Source of the DNA: JANLQX01 sp031423635
GTDB taxonomy: Bacteria; Actinomycetota; Acidimicrobiia; Acidimicrobiales; JANYDT01
Reading direction: 5' to 3'
Assembly: GCA_031423635.1 (NCBI GenBank)
Contig: JANPFX010000066.1
Coordinates: 1 to 16,864, forward strand
DNA length: 16,864 bases
In this document: piece by piece, positions 6,807 to 14,456 of the stretch
How positions within the stretch are numbered: the first letter of the stretch is position 1
How the letters are laid out: every line of letters starts with the position of its first letter
Notes under the pieces: generated by a model
What the model saw: the letters and a program-made list of their open reading frames with translations, nothing else
Databases searched by the model: none
What the model was told of the DNA's origin: nothing
Program-made: the position numbers and the translations under genes

Positions 6807-7496
6807 ATGCTCCCAGCTGACGACCCGCTGGTGACATCCCTGACCGCGCTGGTCCACGATGGGGACCTCCGCGGCCTGAGCACGTTGCTGAGCGTCCATC
6901 CGTCGTTGGCCTCGGAACGTTTCGGCGACACCGAGATGTCGTGCACCGCGTTGCACATTGCCACTGACTGGCCCGGGCACTACCCCTCGGTGGCGGAATC
7001 CGTCCAGGTGCTGGTAGCGGCCGGAGCGCCGATCGACGGACGCTTCGCCGGCCCGCATCGCGAGACGGCGCTGCACTGGGCGGCCAGCTCGGATGACGTC
7101 GATGCGCTCGACGCCCTGCTCGACGCGGGTGCCGACATCGAGGCTGACGGTGCGGTGCTGACCGACGGAACCCCGCTCGCGGATGCCGTCGTGTTCGCCC
7201 AGTGGAACGCGGCGCGGCGCCTGGTGGAGCGGGGCGCGCGGATGACGATCTGGCAGGCCGCCGCGCTCGGCCAAGACGAAGAGCTCGCCCGGCTCCTCGA
7301 CGAGGGCACCCACACCGGACCCGACCTCACGAATGCGTGTTGGCACGCGTGCCGGGCCGGGCAACCCCACACGGCCCAGGTGTTGGTGGCTGCGGGGGCC
7401 GACCTCGACTCGCTCGGCTACGAGAACCTGACGTCGCGACAGGCCGGTGTGGCCTCCGGAAGCAACGACCTCGTGGCTTGGCTCCGGGGGGTCTAG
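6807..7496 (+). CDS. Ankyrin-repeat protein
   Basis: This is a 229-residue cytoplasmic protein made of ankyrin repeats, which act as protein-binding scaffolds. Clear units are TALHIATDW...VQVLVAAGAPID (47-77), TALHWAASSDDVDALDALL...GADIE (87-112) and GTPLADAVVFAQWNAARRLVERGA (121-144). More degenerate units lie at about 147-167 and 177-201 (ACRAGQPHTAQVLVAAGADLD). The N-terminal helix pair (7-35) looks like a degenerate capping repeat. There is no signal peptide or catalytic domain, and no partner gene is obvious. The nfeD-SPFH pair is divergent and the acyl-CoA ligase convergent, so it seems to be a single-gene unit. It ends with TAG, one of only two amber stops among the called genes. Confidence 0.85.
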   Translation: MLPADDPLVTSLTALVHDGDLRGLSTLLSVHPSLASERFGDTEMSCTALHIATDWPGHYPSVAESVQVLVAAGAPIDGRFAGPHRETALHWAASSDDVDALDALLDAGADIEADGAVLTDGTPLADAVVFAQWNAARRLVERGARMTIWQAAALGQDEELARLLDEGTHTGPDLTNACWHACRAGQPHTAQVLVAAGADLDSLGYENLTSRQAGVASGSNDLVAWLRGV

Positions 7497-7562
7497 TCCG
7501 CGGGTTCCGCACCCACCTCCGAAAGAGCCGGCGCGAACAGCGCGAGACCGAGGCAGTCCGGC

Positions 7563-9077
7563 TCAGCCGGGCACACGTTTCCGGAGGCTGATCTTGTCGA
7601 GCTTGCCGGTCGGGGTCATCGGCATGTCGGCGATCATCTCGATCGCCGCCAACCGGGCGTCGGCATCGGGCTGGGCGTCGTAGAACGCCCGAAGCGCGCG
7701 AGCGTCCAGGCTCTCCGCCTCGGGCCACAGCGTCACCACGGCCACGGGTCGGCCGCCAGCTGGAATCACCGCGGCATAGCGGACCGACGGATGACGCTGG
7801 AGCGCTTCCTCGATCGGGCGAGGGTAGATCGGGCCCGTCGGCGACTCGATCCGCTCCGATACGCGGCCGAGCGTGGTGACGAATCCTCCCGCGTCCATCC
7901 GTCCGACGTCGCCGGTGTGCAGCCAGCCATCGCGCGTTGCCTCAGCGGTCTTCTCCGGATCGTTCCAGTAGCCGATCATGAAGCCGCCTCGGATGCAGAG
8001 CTCTCCCGGTTGGCCGACGGGGACTTCCTCGCCGAGGTCGTCGAGCGCGCGAACCTCCTTGTCCGGAAGGGGTTCGCCGACCGCGCCGAGCCGCTCGTCG
8101 CTGGGGCGTGAGGGCCGGCCCAGGGCCACGAACCCTCCGAGCTCGCTTTGTCCGTAGCTCTCGCAGAACGCCACACCGAGTTCGTCGAAGTATGCGCGCT
8201 TGAGTTCCGGAGCGACGGGAGCGCCGCCGGAAGCGACGAGCCGAAGCGCCTGTGGCGCCCCTCCCCGCTTGCGTGACTCTACGAGCAGATCGGTGAGGAA
8301 CGGTGGGTTCGCCGGAAAGTACGTGCACCTATTGTCGTCGAGGTCCTGCCATACCGCGATGGGGTCCCATTGCTTGCGAAGGCCCACGGTCATCCCGCGG
8401 TGGACTCCGGGAAGGAGGTTGACCACGAGCCCGTACGACGAGGCCAACCCGGTCGCCCCGAGCGAGGAGTCGTCCGGTCCGAGACCGAGTCGCTCGGCAA
8501 TACAGGCGGCGGCGCGACTCGTAAAGCCGTGGGCGAGGACCGCACCCTTCGGACGGCCGGTGGAGCCGGAGGTGAACGACAGGTGGGCGGGCATCGTGTC
8601 ATCAACGGCAACTGACGGTGTGGCCGCCGGCGCTCCGCTCAGCGCATCAGCCCAGGCGATGGCCCCCTCCTGGGGACCGTCCATGCAGTAATACGTCGTG
8701 ATGCTCGGCATCTTCGCTCGGTCACGTTCGATCGCCGGCAGCGCGTCGTGGGTGTAGACGAGGACCTTCGGCGTGCACGCCTGCACGTAGTCCGCCAGTT
8801 CATCGACGACGAGCACGCTGATGTGCGCGCTGATGGCCCCGATCTTCCAGGCACCCCACATCGCCACGATGTAGTCGAGCCCGTTGTGGGCGAGGATGCC
8901 GACGCGGTCCCCCGGGCGAACACCGGCGTCCCAGAAAGCCGACGCTGCCCGATCGGTTGCCGCCTCTGTCTCGGCGAAGCTGAGCGATCGACCGCGGTCG
9001 CTCCACCGGAGGAATATTGCGTCCGGGGTTCGGTGCGCGGCCCGGTGGAGGAGATCGGGAAAGGTCGTGAAGGCCAT
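7563..9077 (-). CDS. AMP-forming acyl-CoA synthetase-like ligase (ANL superfamily)
   Basis: This is a 504-residue adenylate-forming enzyme, expected to activate a carboxylic acid with ATP and usually pass it to CoA. The phosphate-binding loop is SFTSGSTGRPKG (167-178), the aromatic/acid motif is YGQSE (308-312), and the ATP-binding motif is GWLHTGDVG (384-392). The catalytic C-terminal lysine is in TPTGKLDK (Lys492). The hinge motif, usually G-R-x-K-D, reads GRVSERIE (404-411), so the hinge Lys/Asp pair is replaced by Ser/Glu. ATG 9077 is preferred to the longer frame because the family N-terminus (FPDLLHRAAHRTPDA) begins there and the upstream extension is unlike any domain. CAGTAT lies 5 bases before ATG. 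The acid substrate is not predictable, though the length suits short, medium or aromatic acid ligases. The gene is divergent from the amidohydrolase, sharing a 118-base gap. Confidence 0.88.
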   Translation of the reverse strand: MAFTTFPDLLHRAAHRTPDAIFLRWSDRGRSLSFAETEAATDRAASAFWDAGVRPGDRVGILAHNGLDYIVAMWGAWKIGAISAHISVLVVDELADYVQACTPKVLVYTHDALPAIERDRAKMPSITTYYCMDGPQEGAIAWADALSGAPAATPSVAVDDTMPAHLSFTSGSTGRPKGAVLAHGFTSRAAACIAERLGLGPDDSSLGATGLASSYGLVVNLLPGVHRGMTVGLRKQWDPIAVWQDLDDNRCTYFPANPPFLTDLLVESRKRGGAPQALRLVASGGAPVAPELKRAYFDELGVAFCESYGQSELGGFVALGRPSRPSDERLGAVGEPLPDKEVRALDDLGEEVPVGQPGELCIRGGFMIGYWNDPEKTAEATRDGWLHTGDVGRMDAGGFVTTLGRVSERIESPTGPIYPRPIEEALQRHPSVRYAAVIPAGGRPVAVVTLWPEAESLDARALRAFYDAQPDADARLAAIEMIADMPMTPTGKLDKISLRKRVPG

Positions 9078-9082
9078 CCCCC

Positions 9083-9088
9083 ATACTG
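9083..9088 (-). promoter_or_regulatory. Candidate -10 element for the acyl-CoA ligase gene
   Basis: CAGTAT on the minus strand sits 5 bases (all G) before ATG 9077. The G-run could also act as a weak ribosome binding site, so leaderless initiation is less certain here than at 6807. Confidence 0.3.
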
Positions 9089-9182
9089 TTCCGTTCGGCC
9101 GGCGGATCACACCCCGCAGTGTTACCGATGCGCGAATTCTTCGATTGGCCACGGCGAACCGAAGCGCCCGCCGTCGATGCGC

Positions 9183-9188
9183 CATGCT
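9183..9188 (+). promoter_or_regulatory. Candidate -10 element for the amidohydrolase gene
   Basis: CATGCT lies 7 bases before ATG 9196, again without an appropriately spaced ribosome binding site. It contains an alternative in-frame ATG at 9184, so the site is ambiguous. Confidence 0.25.
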
Positions 9189-9195
9189 GGAGCCC

Positions 9196-10584
9196 ATGGA
9201 CGTGATCATCCGAAATGCCGACCTCATCGCGACCGTCGACGACCAGCGTCGCGAGATAAGCGGCGGCTGGATCGCCCTCACCGGAAACCTGATCACCGGG
9301 ATCGGCGGGCCCGAGAAGACGCCGAGCGCCGCGGAGACCTCCGGTGCCACGGTTATCGATGCTGCCGGCTGCCTCGTGACCCCGGGTCTCATCAACACCC
9401 ATCACCACATCTACCAGAACCTCACGCGCGCATACCTTCCGGCCACGAACGGCACCCTCTTCCAATGGCTCACCACCCTCTACCCGGTCTGGAGTCAGCT
9501 CGACGAGGAAGCGGCCTACATCAGCGCCTGGATCGGGCTGGCCGAGCTGGCGCTCGGCGGCTGCACCACCAGCACCGACCATCTCTACGTACACCCCAGG
9601 GGTGGTGGTGACCTCATCACGGCGGAGATCGCCGCGGCGACCGAGCTCGGCTTCAGGTTCCACCCGACCCGCGGTTCGATGAGTCTCTCGCAGAAGGACG
9701 GGGGACTCCCGCCCGACTCCGTGGTGCAGACCGACGAGGAGATCCTCGCCGACTCGGAGCGTCTGGTGAAGCAGCATCACGACGCGTCCTTCGGCGCCAT
9801 GGTGCGCGTGGCGCTGGCACCGTGCTCGCCCTTCTCCGTCACTCCCGCCCTCATGAAGGCGACAGCGGAGTTGGCGGAGAAGCTCGACGTCCGCCTGCAC
9901 ACCCACCTCGCCGAAGACCCAGATGAGGACACGTTCTGCTTGGAGACCTTCGGCCGCCGCCCCATCGAACAGTTCGAGGAGGTCGGCTGGGGCACGGACC
10001 GCTCGTGGGTCGCCCATTGCATCTACCCGAATGCCGACGAGATCACCCGCCTCGGCCGATGGGGCACCGGGGTGGCGCACTGTCCCTCGTCGAACTGCAT
10101 GATCGGTGGTGGTGGTATCGCCCCGGTCCGGGACTACCGCGCCGCCGGAGTGCCGGTCGGTCTCGGGTGCGACGGGTCGGCATCGACCGACTCGGCGTCG
10201 CTGTGGATGGAGGCCCGCAACACGCTGCTACTCGGACGGCTCCGTGAAGGCCCGACCAAGTTTTCCGCCCGTGACGCGTTGGAGGTCGCGACGCGCGGCG
10301 GGGCGTCGTGCCTCGGCCGTGACGGCGAGATCGGTCAACTGCGGGTGGGGGCGATGGCCGACGTGGTCGTGTGGCCGCTCGGCGGCGTGCTGTTCGCAGG
10401 GGCGCATACCGACGCCATCGAAGGATGGCTGCGGTGCGGTCCGTTCGCCCCCCGCCACACCATCGTCAACGGACGCTTCGTCGTCCGCGACGGCTCCCTC
10501 GTCCACCCGGCCCTCGACGACCGCCTCGCCACCCACCGCGCCGTCGCCCTCCGCTGGCAGTCCGCTGCGCTGGCGGCGCACTGA
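9196..10584 (+). CDS. Amidohydrolase, 8-oxoguanine deaminase / hydroxyatrazine-hydrolase-like
   Basis: This is a 462-residue metal-dependent deaminase of the amidohydrolase superfamily (ATZ/TRZ group). The metal ligands are visible: H69-x-H71 in NTHHHIYQ, His237 in THLAE, His274 in VAHC and Asp326 in GCDGS. Glu240 (HLAE) is the usual proton-shuttling glutamate. GVAHCPSSN (292-300) and GCDGSASTDSASLWMEARNTLLLGRLR (starting at 324) are close to bacterial 8-oxoguanine deaminases, which turn 8-oxoguanine into urate. The same subgroup includes s-triazine hydrolases, so the substrate remains open. Length fits the family (about 450). ATG 9196 is preferred because the family start (xVIIRNADLI) follows immediately; ATG 9184 and GTG 9202 are in-frame alternatives. 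It is transcribed away from the acyl-CoA ligase. Confidence 0.85.
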   Translation: MDVIIRNADLIATVDDQRREISGGWIALTGNLITGIGGPEKTPSAAETSGATVIDAAGCLVTPGLINTHHHIYQNLTRAYLPATNGTLFQWLTTLYPVWSQLDEEAAYISAWIGLAELALGGCTTSTDHLYVHPRGGGDLITAEIAAATELGFRFHPTRGSMSLSQKDGGLPPDSVVQTDEEILADSERLVKQHHDASFGAMVRVALAPCSPFSVTPALMKATAELAEKLDVRLHTHLAEDPDEDTFCLETFGRRPIEQFEEVGWGTDRSWVAHCIYPNADEITRLGRWGTGVAHCPSSNCMIGGGGIAPVRDYRAAGVPVGLGCDGSASTDSASLWMEARNTLLLGRLREGPTKFSARDALEVATRGGASCLGRDGEIGQLRVGAMADVVVWPLGGVLFAGAHTDAIEGWLRCGPFAPRHTIVNGRFVVRDGSLVHPALDDRLATHRAVALRWQSAALAAH

Positions 10585-10617
10585 CCCGGGGCACTGACCC
10601 TCCCACCACAGGAACCC

Positions 10618-10696
10618 GTGGGCCAGCTAGCTCGCTTGGGCCAGCTGGCTTCGATTTCCTGCGGGTTTCCTGGCCCGAGCGAGCCTGCTGGCCCAC
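10618..10696. terminator. Large imperfect hairpin between convergent genes
   Basis: The arm at 10618-10644 (beginning GTGGGCCAGC) pairs with 10670-10696 (ending GCTGGCCCAC). Of 27 positions, 24 are Watson-Crick, one is a G-U wobble on one strand, and two adjacent positions mismatch. The loop is 25 bases. GGGCCAGCT occurs twice within the left arm, so each arm is itself built of repeated GGCC-containing units. It sits between the amidohydrolase and transporter stops, where a two-way terminator is expected, but there is no T-run on either side. A REP-like palindromic repeat is an alternative reading. Confidence 0.6.
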
Positions 10697-10722
10697 CGAA
10701 GTTTGGTTGCGGGAGGTATGGG

Positions 10723-11550
10723 CTAGCGGCTGACGACCATGACGATGAGACCGGCGGCGACGACCAGGGTTGCCGCCAGGCGCCGCTTTCCGCCGGACTC
10801 GCCGAGCGTCTTCCAGCCGATCAGCGCGGCGAGGACCACACTCGATTCGCGCAGCGCCGTGACGTAGCCGACGGGTGCCGAACGGAACGCGACCTGCACC
10901 ATGAAGTACGTCAGCGTCGAGGCCAGTGCGGCGAGTGTCAGCCGCCGATAGTTGGCGACCATCGTCGCCCGCATCTCCGACGCCCGGCCACGCACGAGAC
11001 CGTAGGTCGTCGTCGTGAGGCCGGTGCCGAGATGGGCGGCGAACGCGTAGCGAAGGGTGCCGCTCGTCCGAATGCCCTTGGCATCGGAAAGCGAATACGC
11101 GCCGATGGTGAACGCCACGATCACCGCGTTGCGAAGGGCCGTCGATCGACGAAAGCCGGCGAGAAGGAAGAGCCCGCAACCGACGGTACCGATGCCGAAC
11201 GCGGTGAGGGGACGAAGTGAGTCACTGAGGAGCGCGACCCCTCCGACCGCCGCCAGCATCGCTCCTCCACCTCGGGCGATCGGGTACACGAAGGAGAAGT
11301 CGCCGGTGTCGTAGGCCTTGGCCAGGAAGATGCAGTACGGCAGGTGCACCGACCCGGAGACGACGACCCATACCCACGACCGCCCGGGCAGACCTCCGAA
11401 CAGGAACACGATCGGCGCGCAGATCATCGCGGCGATCGTGAACTGCCCCCACAGCATGAGGAATCTGTCCCCGGTCGCCTGCTTGACGGCAAGGTTCCAT
11501 CCGGCGTGCAGGACCGCCGCGCCGAGCGCGAGCGCGGTGGCGGTCAGCAC
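10723..11550 (-). CDS. EamA/DMT-family transporter at the end of the pyr operon
   Basis: This is a 275-residue membrane protein with about ten hydrophobic helices in two halves, the layout of drug/metabolite (EamA) transporters. Typical features are an N-terminal ALHAGWNLAVKQ helix and the late block APVGYVTALRESSVVLAALIG, followed by the conserved GWKTLGE turn before the last helix. GTG 11550 starts directly at the first membrane helix; the 59 upstream in-frame residues are Arg/Pro-rich and overlap pyrC, so they are rejected. The gap to pyrC is 19 bases on the same strand, which suggests co-transcription. The substrate is unknown. Membership of a PyrR-controlled operon makes a pyrimidine-related compound or precursor possible, but this is inference only. 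Confidence 0.85.
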   Translation of the reverse strand: MLTATALALGAAVLHAGWNLAVKQATGDRFLMLWGQFTIAAMICAPIVFLFGGLPGRSWVWVVVSGSVHLPYCIFLAKAYDTGDFSFVYPIARGGGAMLAAVGGVALLSDSLRPLTAFGIGTVGCGLFLLAGFRRSTALRNAVIVAFTIGAYSLSDAKGIRTSGTLRYAFAAHLGTGLTTTTYGLVRGRASEMRATMVANYRRLTLAALASTLTYFMVQVAFRSAPVGYVTALRESSVVLAALIGWKTLGESGGKRRLAATLVVAAGLIVMVVSR

Positions 11551-11569
11551 CCCGTGACCCGGCGCACAC

Positions 11570-12865
11570 TCAGCGCCGTGCCGTCGAGTCGACCACGGTG
11601 GCGAGACCGTTGAAGACCGTATGGCGGACGACCCCGTGCAGCGTTCGTCCGGCGTAGGGGGTGTTTCGGGCCTTCGATGCGAGCGCCGCGGGGTCGACAG
11701 TCCACGTGGCGGAAGGATCGACGACACAGAGGTTCGCGGCGCGTCCGACGGAAACGTGCCCGTGGCGGTCGTCGGCCTTGGCGATGCGAGCCGGTCCGCT
11801 CGAGAGCAACGAGAAGACCCGGGCGATCGGCATGTCCAGTTCCGTGATCGCCAGCGACAGCGCGGTCTGCAGGCCGAGCATCCCCGGCGGCGCGTCGAGC
11901 ATCGACTGCTCCTTGGTTTCCGGAGTGTGGGGGGCGTGATCGGTGGCGATGGCGTCGATGGTGCCGTCGGACAACCCCGCCTTCACTGCGGCGATGTCGG
12001 CGTCGGTGCGCAGAGGCGGATGCACCTTGAAGACCGTGTCGTAGCCGGCCAGGCACGCGTCCGTCAGCGTGAAGTGATGCGGTGCGGCTTCGGCCGTCAC
12101 CGGCAACCCGTCGGCCTTGGCCCGACGGATCAGCTCGACGGAACCGGCCGTCGACATGTGCAGGAAGTGCACGGGCGTTCCGGTGCGCCGGCACAGCGCG
12201 ATGTCGCGCATGACCATGAGCTCCTCGGCCTCCGACGGTTGACCCGGAAGACCTAAGCGCGCTGACCATGCACCTTCGTGCATCACGCCTCCCTCGGAAA
12301 GCGCGGCGTCTTCGCAGTGCTGCGCCAGGGTAACGCCGAGGGAGCTTGCGTATTCGAGCGCCCGGCGCATGAGCCGGTTGTTCTGCACCCCTGCGCCGTC
12401 GTCGGTGAAGATGCGCACGCCGAGCTCGGCCATCTCGGCCATCGGTGCCAGCCGCTCTCCGGCCCGGCCGACGGTGATCGCTCCCGCGACGAGAACCTCG
12501 CACAGTCCGGCCGTGCGACCCAGACGCAGCACCTGCTCGACCACCGCGGCCGAGTCGATCGCCGGGGTCGTGTTCGGCATGGCGACAACAGCGGTGTAGC
12601 CGCCGAGCATCGCTGCGCGCGAACCGGTCTCGATGGTCTCGGCGGCCTCGTTCCCCGGTTCGCGTAGGTGGGTGTGCAGGTCGACAAGGCCAGGGCCGAC
12701 GACGCAGCCGGCCGCGTCGAGCACCTCCCCCCCGCTCGGCACCTCGACGGAACCGCCGATAGCGACGATCCGGCCGTCGACGACGAGCACGTCGGCGCGA
12801 ACGGGATCCGAGGAGCCGTCGGTGAGGACGGAGCCGCCGCGGATGGCGAGCGCAGGGGTGGTCAT
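11570..12865 (-). CDS. pyrC: Dihydroorotase, type I
   Basis: Dihydroorotase interconverts N-carbamoyl-L-aspartate and dihydroorotate, the third step of UMP synthesis. The 431-residue length is normal for the class. Metal-site motifs are complete: H64-x-H66 in DLHTHLREPG, the Asp pair of FTDDG (155-156) that replaces the carboxylated lysine of the E. coli-type enzyme, His183 in AQHCED, His236 in HFLHMS, and Asp309 in ATDHAPH. MPNTTP (96-101) is the substrate-binding signature. Its ATG overlaps the pyrB stop by 4 bases (12862-12865, ATGA), so translation is probably coupled to pyrB. There are no signs of degradation. Confidence 0.97.
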   Translation of the reverse strand: MTTPALAIRGGSVLTDGSSDPVRADVLVVDGRIVAIGGSVEVPSGGEVLDAAGCVVGPGLVDLHTHLREPGNEAAETIETGSRAAMLGGYTAVVAMPNTTPAIDSAAVVEQVLRLGRTAGLCEVLVAGAITVGRAGERLAPMAEMAELGVRIFTDDGAGVQNNRLMRRALEYASSLGVTLAQHCEDAALSEGGVMHEGAWSARLGLPGQPSEAEELMVMRDIALCRRTGTPVHFLHMSTAGSVELIRRAKADGLPVTAEAAPHHFTLTDACLAGYDTVFKVHPPLRTDADIAAVKAGLSDGTIDAIATDHAPHTPETKEQSMLDAPPGMLGLQTALSLAITELDMPIARVFSLLSSGPARIAKADDRHGHVSVGRAANLCVVDPSATWTVDPAALASKARNTPYAGRTLHGVVRHTVFNGLATVVDSTARR

Positions 12866-13776
12866 GAACGTTCTCCGGTCAGTAGTTCGAACAGCACTGC
12901 CATGCGGACCGCGACGCCATTGGCGACCTGCTGGGTGATGACGGTGTTGGGGCGGTCGGGAACCGAGGGACCGATCTCGACGCCTCGGTTCATCGGGCCG
13001 GGATGCATGACGAGAACGTCGTCTCGTAAGCGCGCTGATCGTTCGTCGGTGAGGCCGTAGATCGACGTGTACTCCCGCAACGACGGAACCAGTGCCTCCG
13101 TGGTGCGTTCCATCTGCATGCGGAGCAGATAGATCACATCGACACGGCCGAGGACCGCTTCGATCTCGTGTTCGACCTTGACCGGCCAGCCATCGAGCGA
13201 CGGAGGGAGCAGGGTCGCCGGGGCCACGAGGGTGACCTCGGCCCCCAACGCGGTGAACGCCTGGACGTTCGAGCGGGCGACCCGGGAGTGCTTGATGTCA
13301 CCGACGATGGCGATCGAGCGGCCCTGGAGGCTCCCGAGACGCTTGCGGATCGTGTAGCAGTCGAGCAACGCCTGGGTCGGGTGCTGATGCCAACCGTCGC
13401 CGCCGTTCACCACGCTGGCCTGTGTCCATCCTGCGATTTGCAGTGGCACACCCGCTGCCTTGTGACGGACCACCAGGGCGTCGATGCCCATGGCCTCGAT
13501 CGTCTCGACGGTGTCACGGATCGACTCGCCCTTGTTGGCGGAGCTGGTCGACACCGAGAAGGTCATGACGTCGGCGGACAGGCGCTTGGCCGCGGTTTCG
13601 AAGCTGAGCCGTGTGCGGGTGGAATCCTCGTAGAACAACGACACGACCGTCTTGCCCTGGAGTGCGGGGATGCGGGGCACCTTGCGCTGGCTGACCTCGA
13701 CGAAGCGATCGGTCAGCGTGAGCATGTGGTCGAGTTCGTCGGCGCTGAGGTCCTCGATCGAGAGCAGATGCTTCAC
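12862..13776 (-). CDS. pyrB: Aspartate carbamoyltransferase catalytic subunit
   Basis: This 304-residue enzyme joins carbamoyl phosphate to aspartate, the committed step of pyrimidine synthesis. The carbamoyl-phosphate site is Y-E-D-STRTRLSFE (49-60). Lys82 in NKGES is the residue donated to the neighbouring subunit's active site, HPTQALLD lies at 132-139, and HPGPMNRG at 258-265 belongs to the aspartate domain. E. coli has FxxPSTRTR where this protein has YEDSTRTR, a common actinobacterial/Gram-positive variant. No pyrI regulatory subunit is present in the window, as expected for a PyrR-regulated operon. GTG 13776 is chosen because it overlaps the pyrR stop (13773-13776, GTGA). The longer frame upstream is a shadow of pyrR. 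Confidence 0.97.
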   Translation of the reverse strand: MKHLLSIEDLSADELDHMLTLTDRFVEVSQRKVPRIPALQGKTVVSLFYEDSTRTRLSFETAAKRLSADVMTFSVSTSSANKGESIRDTVETIEAMGIDALVVRHKAAGVPLQIAGWTQASVVNGGDGWHQHPTQALLDCYTIRKRLGSLQGRSIAIVGDIKHSRVARSNVQAFTALGAEVTLVAPATLLPPSLDGWPVKVEHEIEAVLGRVDVIYLLRMQMERTTEALVPSLREYTSIYGLTDERSARLRDDVLVMHPGPMNRGVEIGPSVPDRPNTVITQQVANGVAVRMAVLFELLTGERS

Positions 13777-14330
13777 GACAACACCACCCCGTCTGCCGTG
13801 GCCCGCACCGATTCCGTTCGCGACGTCGGCAGGTTCTTCCCGACAAAATCCGGTCGGATCGGCAGTTCGCGGTGGCCGCGGTCGACCATGACGGCCAACT
13901 GCACAGCCTTCGGGCGGCCATACTCCCGCAACGCGTCGAGACCGGCACGCACCGTTCGTCCGGTGAAGAGCACGTCGTCGACGAGCACCACGACGGCGTC
14001 GTGAACCGGGAAGCCGAAGACGCTCTGCATCGGCGTGACCGTTCGCAGTTCCAGGTCGTCGCGGTAGAAGCTGGCGTCGATCCGTCCGACGGGCACCGGA
14101 TTGCCGAGGGCTTCGAGCGCGGCACCCAGAGCCTCGGCAAGCCACACGCCGCCCTTCATCAGTCCGACGAGCACAACACCCTGGGTGCCCTCGTTGCGCT
14201 CGACGATTTCGTGGGCCATCCGTCGGACGGCCCGGTCGACGCCCGCTGCGTCGAGCACCTCTCGTCGCGCACGGGCGAGAGCGGGTCCATCGGGCCCTGT
14301 GGGGGCGACGAGCCCCGGTTCGAGTGCCAT
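13773..14330 (-). CDS. pyrR: PyrR: RNA-binding regulator of the pyr operon / uracil phosphoribosyltransferase
   Basis: PyrR binds a loop in pyr mRNA when UMP is high and represses the operon; many PyrR proteins also convert uracil and PRPP to UMP. The protein has 185 residues, a normal length. The PRPP loop VLVDDVLFTGRT (about 115-126) is intact, with VGLMKGG at 55-61 and the R-I-D-A-S-F-Y-R-D-D stretch at 83-92 typical of PyrR. ATG 14330 is chosen for its strong AGGAG (14336-14340) 5 bases upstream. The longer frame runs into the promoter and the kinase-like gene. It is the first gene of the operon, and its stop overlaps the pyrB start by 4 bases. Confidence 0.96.
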   Translation of the reverse strand: MALEPGLVAPTGPDGPALARARREVLDAAGVDRAVRRMAHEIVERNEGTQGVVLVGLMKGGVWLAEALGAALEALGNPVPVGRIDASFYRDDLELRTVTPMQSVFGFPVHDAVVVLVDDVLFTGRTVRAGLDALREYGRPKAVQLAVMVDRGHRELPIRPDFVGKNLPTSRTESVRATADGVVLS

Positions 14331-14342
14331 GTTCTCTCCTCT

Positions 14343-14373
14343 CCGTATGAGCCTCACGGGACTCATTTCACGG
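14343..14373 (-). promoter_or_regulatory. PyrR-binding RNA loop in the pyrR leader
   Basis: Read on the minus strand, 14350-14363 is AGTCCCGTGAGGCT, a perfect match to the described PyrR loop consensus ARUCCNGNGAGGYU. The surrounding bases fold as expected: lower stem CCGU/ACGG, a purine bulge GAA on the 5' side, upper stem AUGAG/CUCAU, then a bulged U, a CC/GG pair and the terminal loop CGUGA. The hairpin ends 2 bases before the Shine-Dalgarno AGGAG of pyrR. No attenuator terminator is seen, so occlusion of the ribosome binding site by PyrR-UMP, as reported for Mycobacterium, is the likely mechanism. Confidence 0.85.
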
Positions 14374-14385
14374 ATGTGAGGGCAC

Positions 14386-14391
14386 AGGCTA
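14386..14391 (-). promoter_or_regulatory. Candidate -10 element (TAGCCT) of the pyr operon
   Basis: TAGCCT on the minus strand would start transcription near 14379. That gives a leader of about 48 bases that just contains the PyrR loop and ribosome binding site. The same hexamer precedes the MFS and kinase-like genes. No -35 box is recognisable. Confidence 0.5.
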
Positions 14392-14456
14392 TTCGCGCCG
14401 ACCTGCTCGGCGCGCCCGATGCGGGGACGTGCGCCGGTGCAATGGGTCCATCCGCG

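Noticed and set aside
7497..7562. Terminator between the ankyrin gene and the acyl-CoA ligase gene
   Set aside because: Only short GCGC self-complementary bits are visible, with no stable stem or T-run.
8800..10080. 426-codon minus-strand frame across the ligase/amidohydrolase gap
   Set aside because: It is antisense to the metal-site motifs of the amidohydrolase and would cross the divergent promoter region; there is no recognisable domain.
14331..14400. Transcription attenuator in the pyrR leader
   Set aside because: The PyrR loop is present, but no competing antiterminator or T-run terminator was found between it and the pyrR start.
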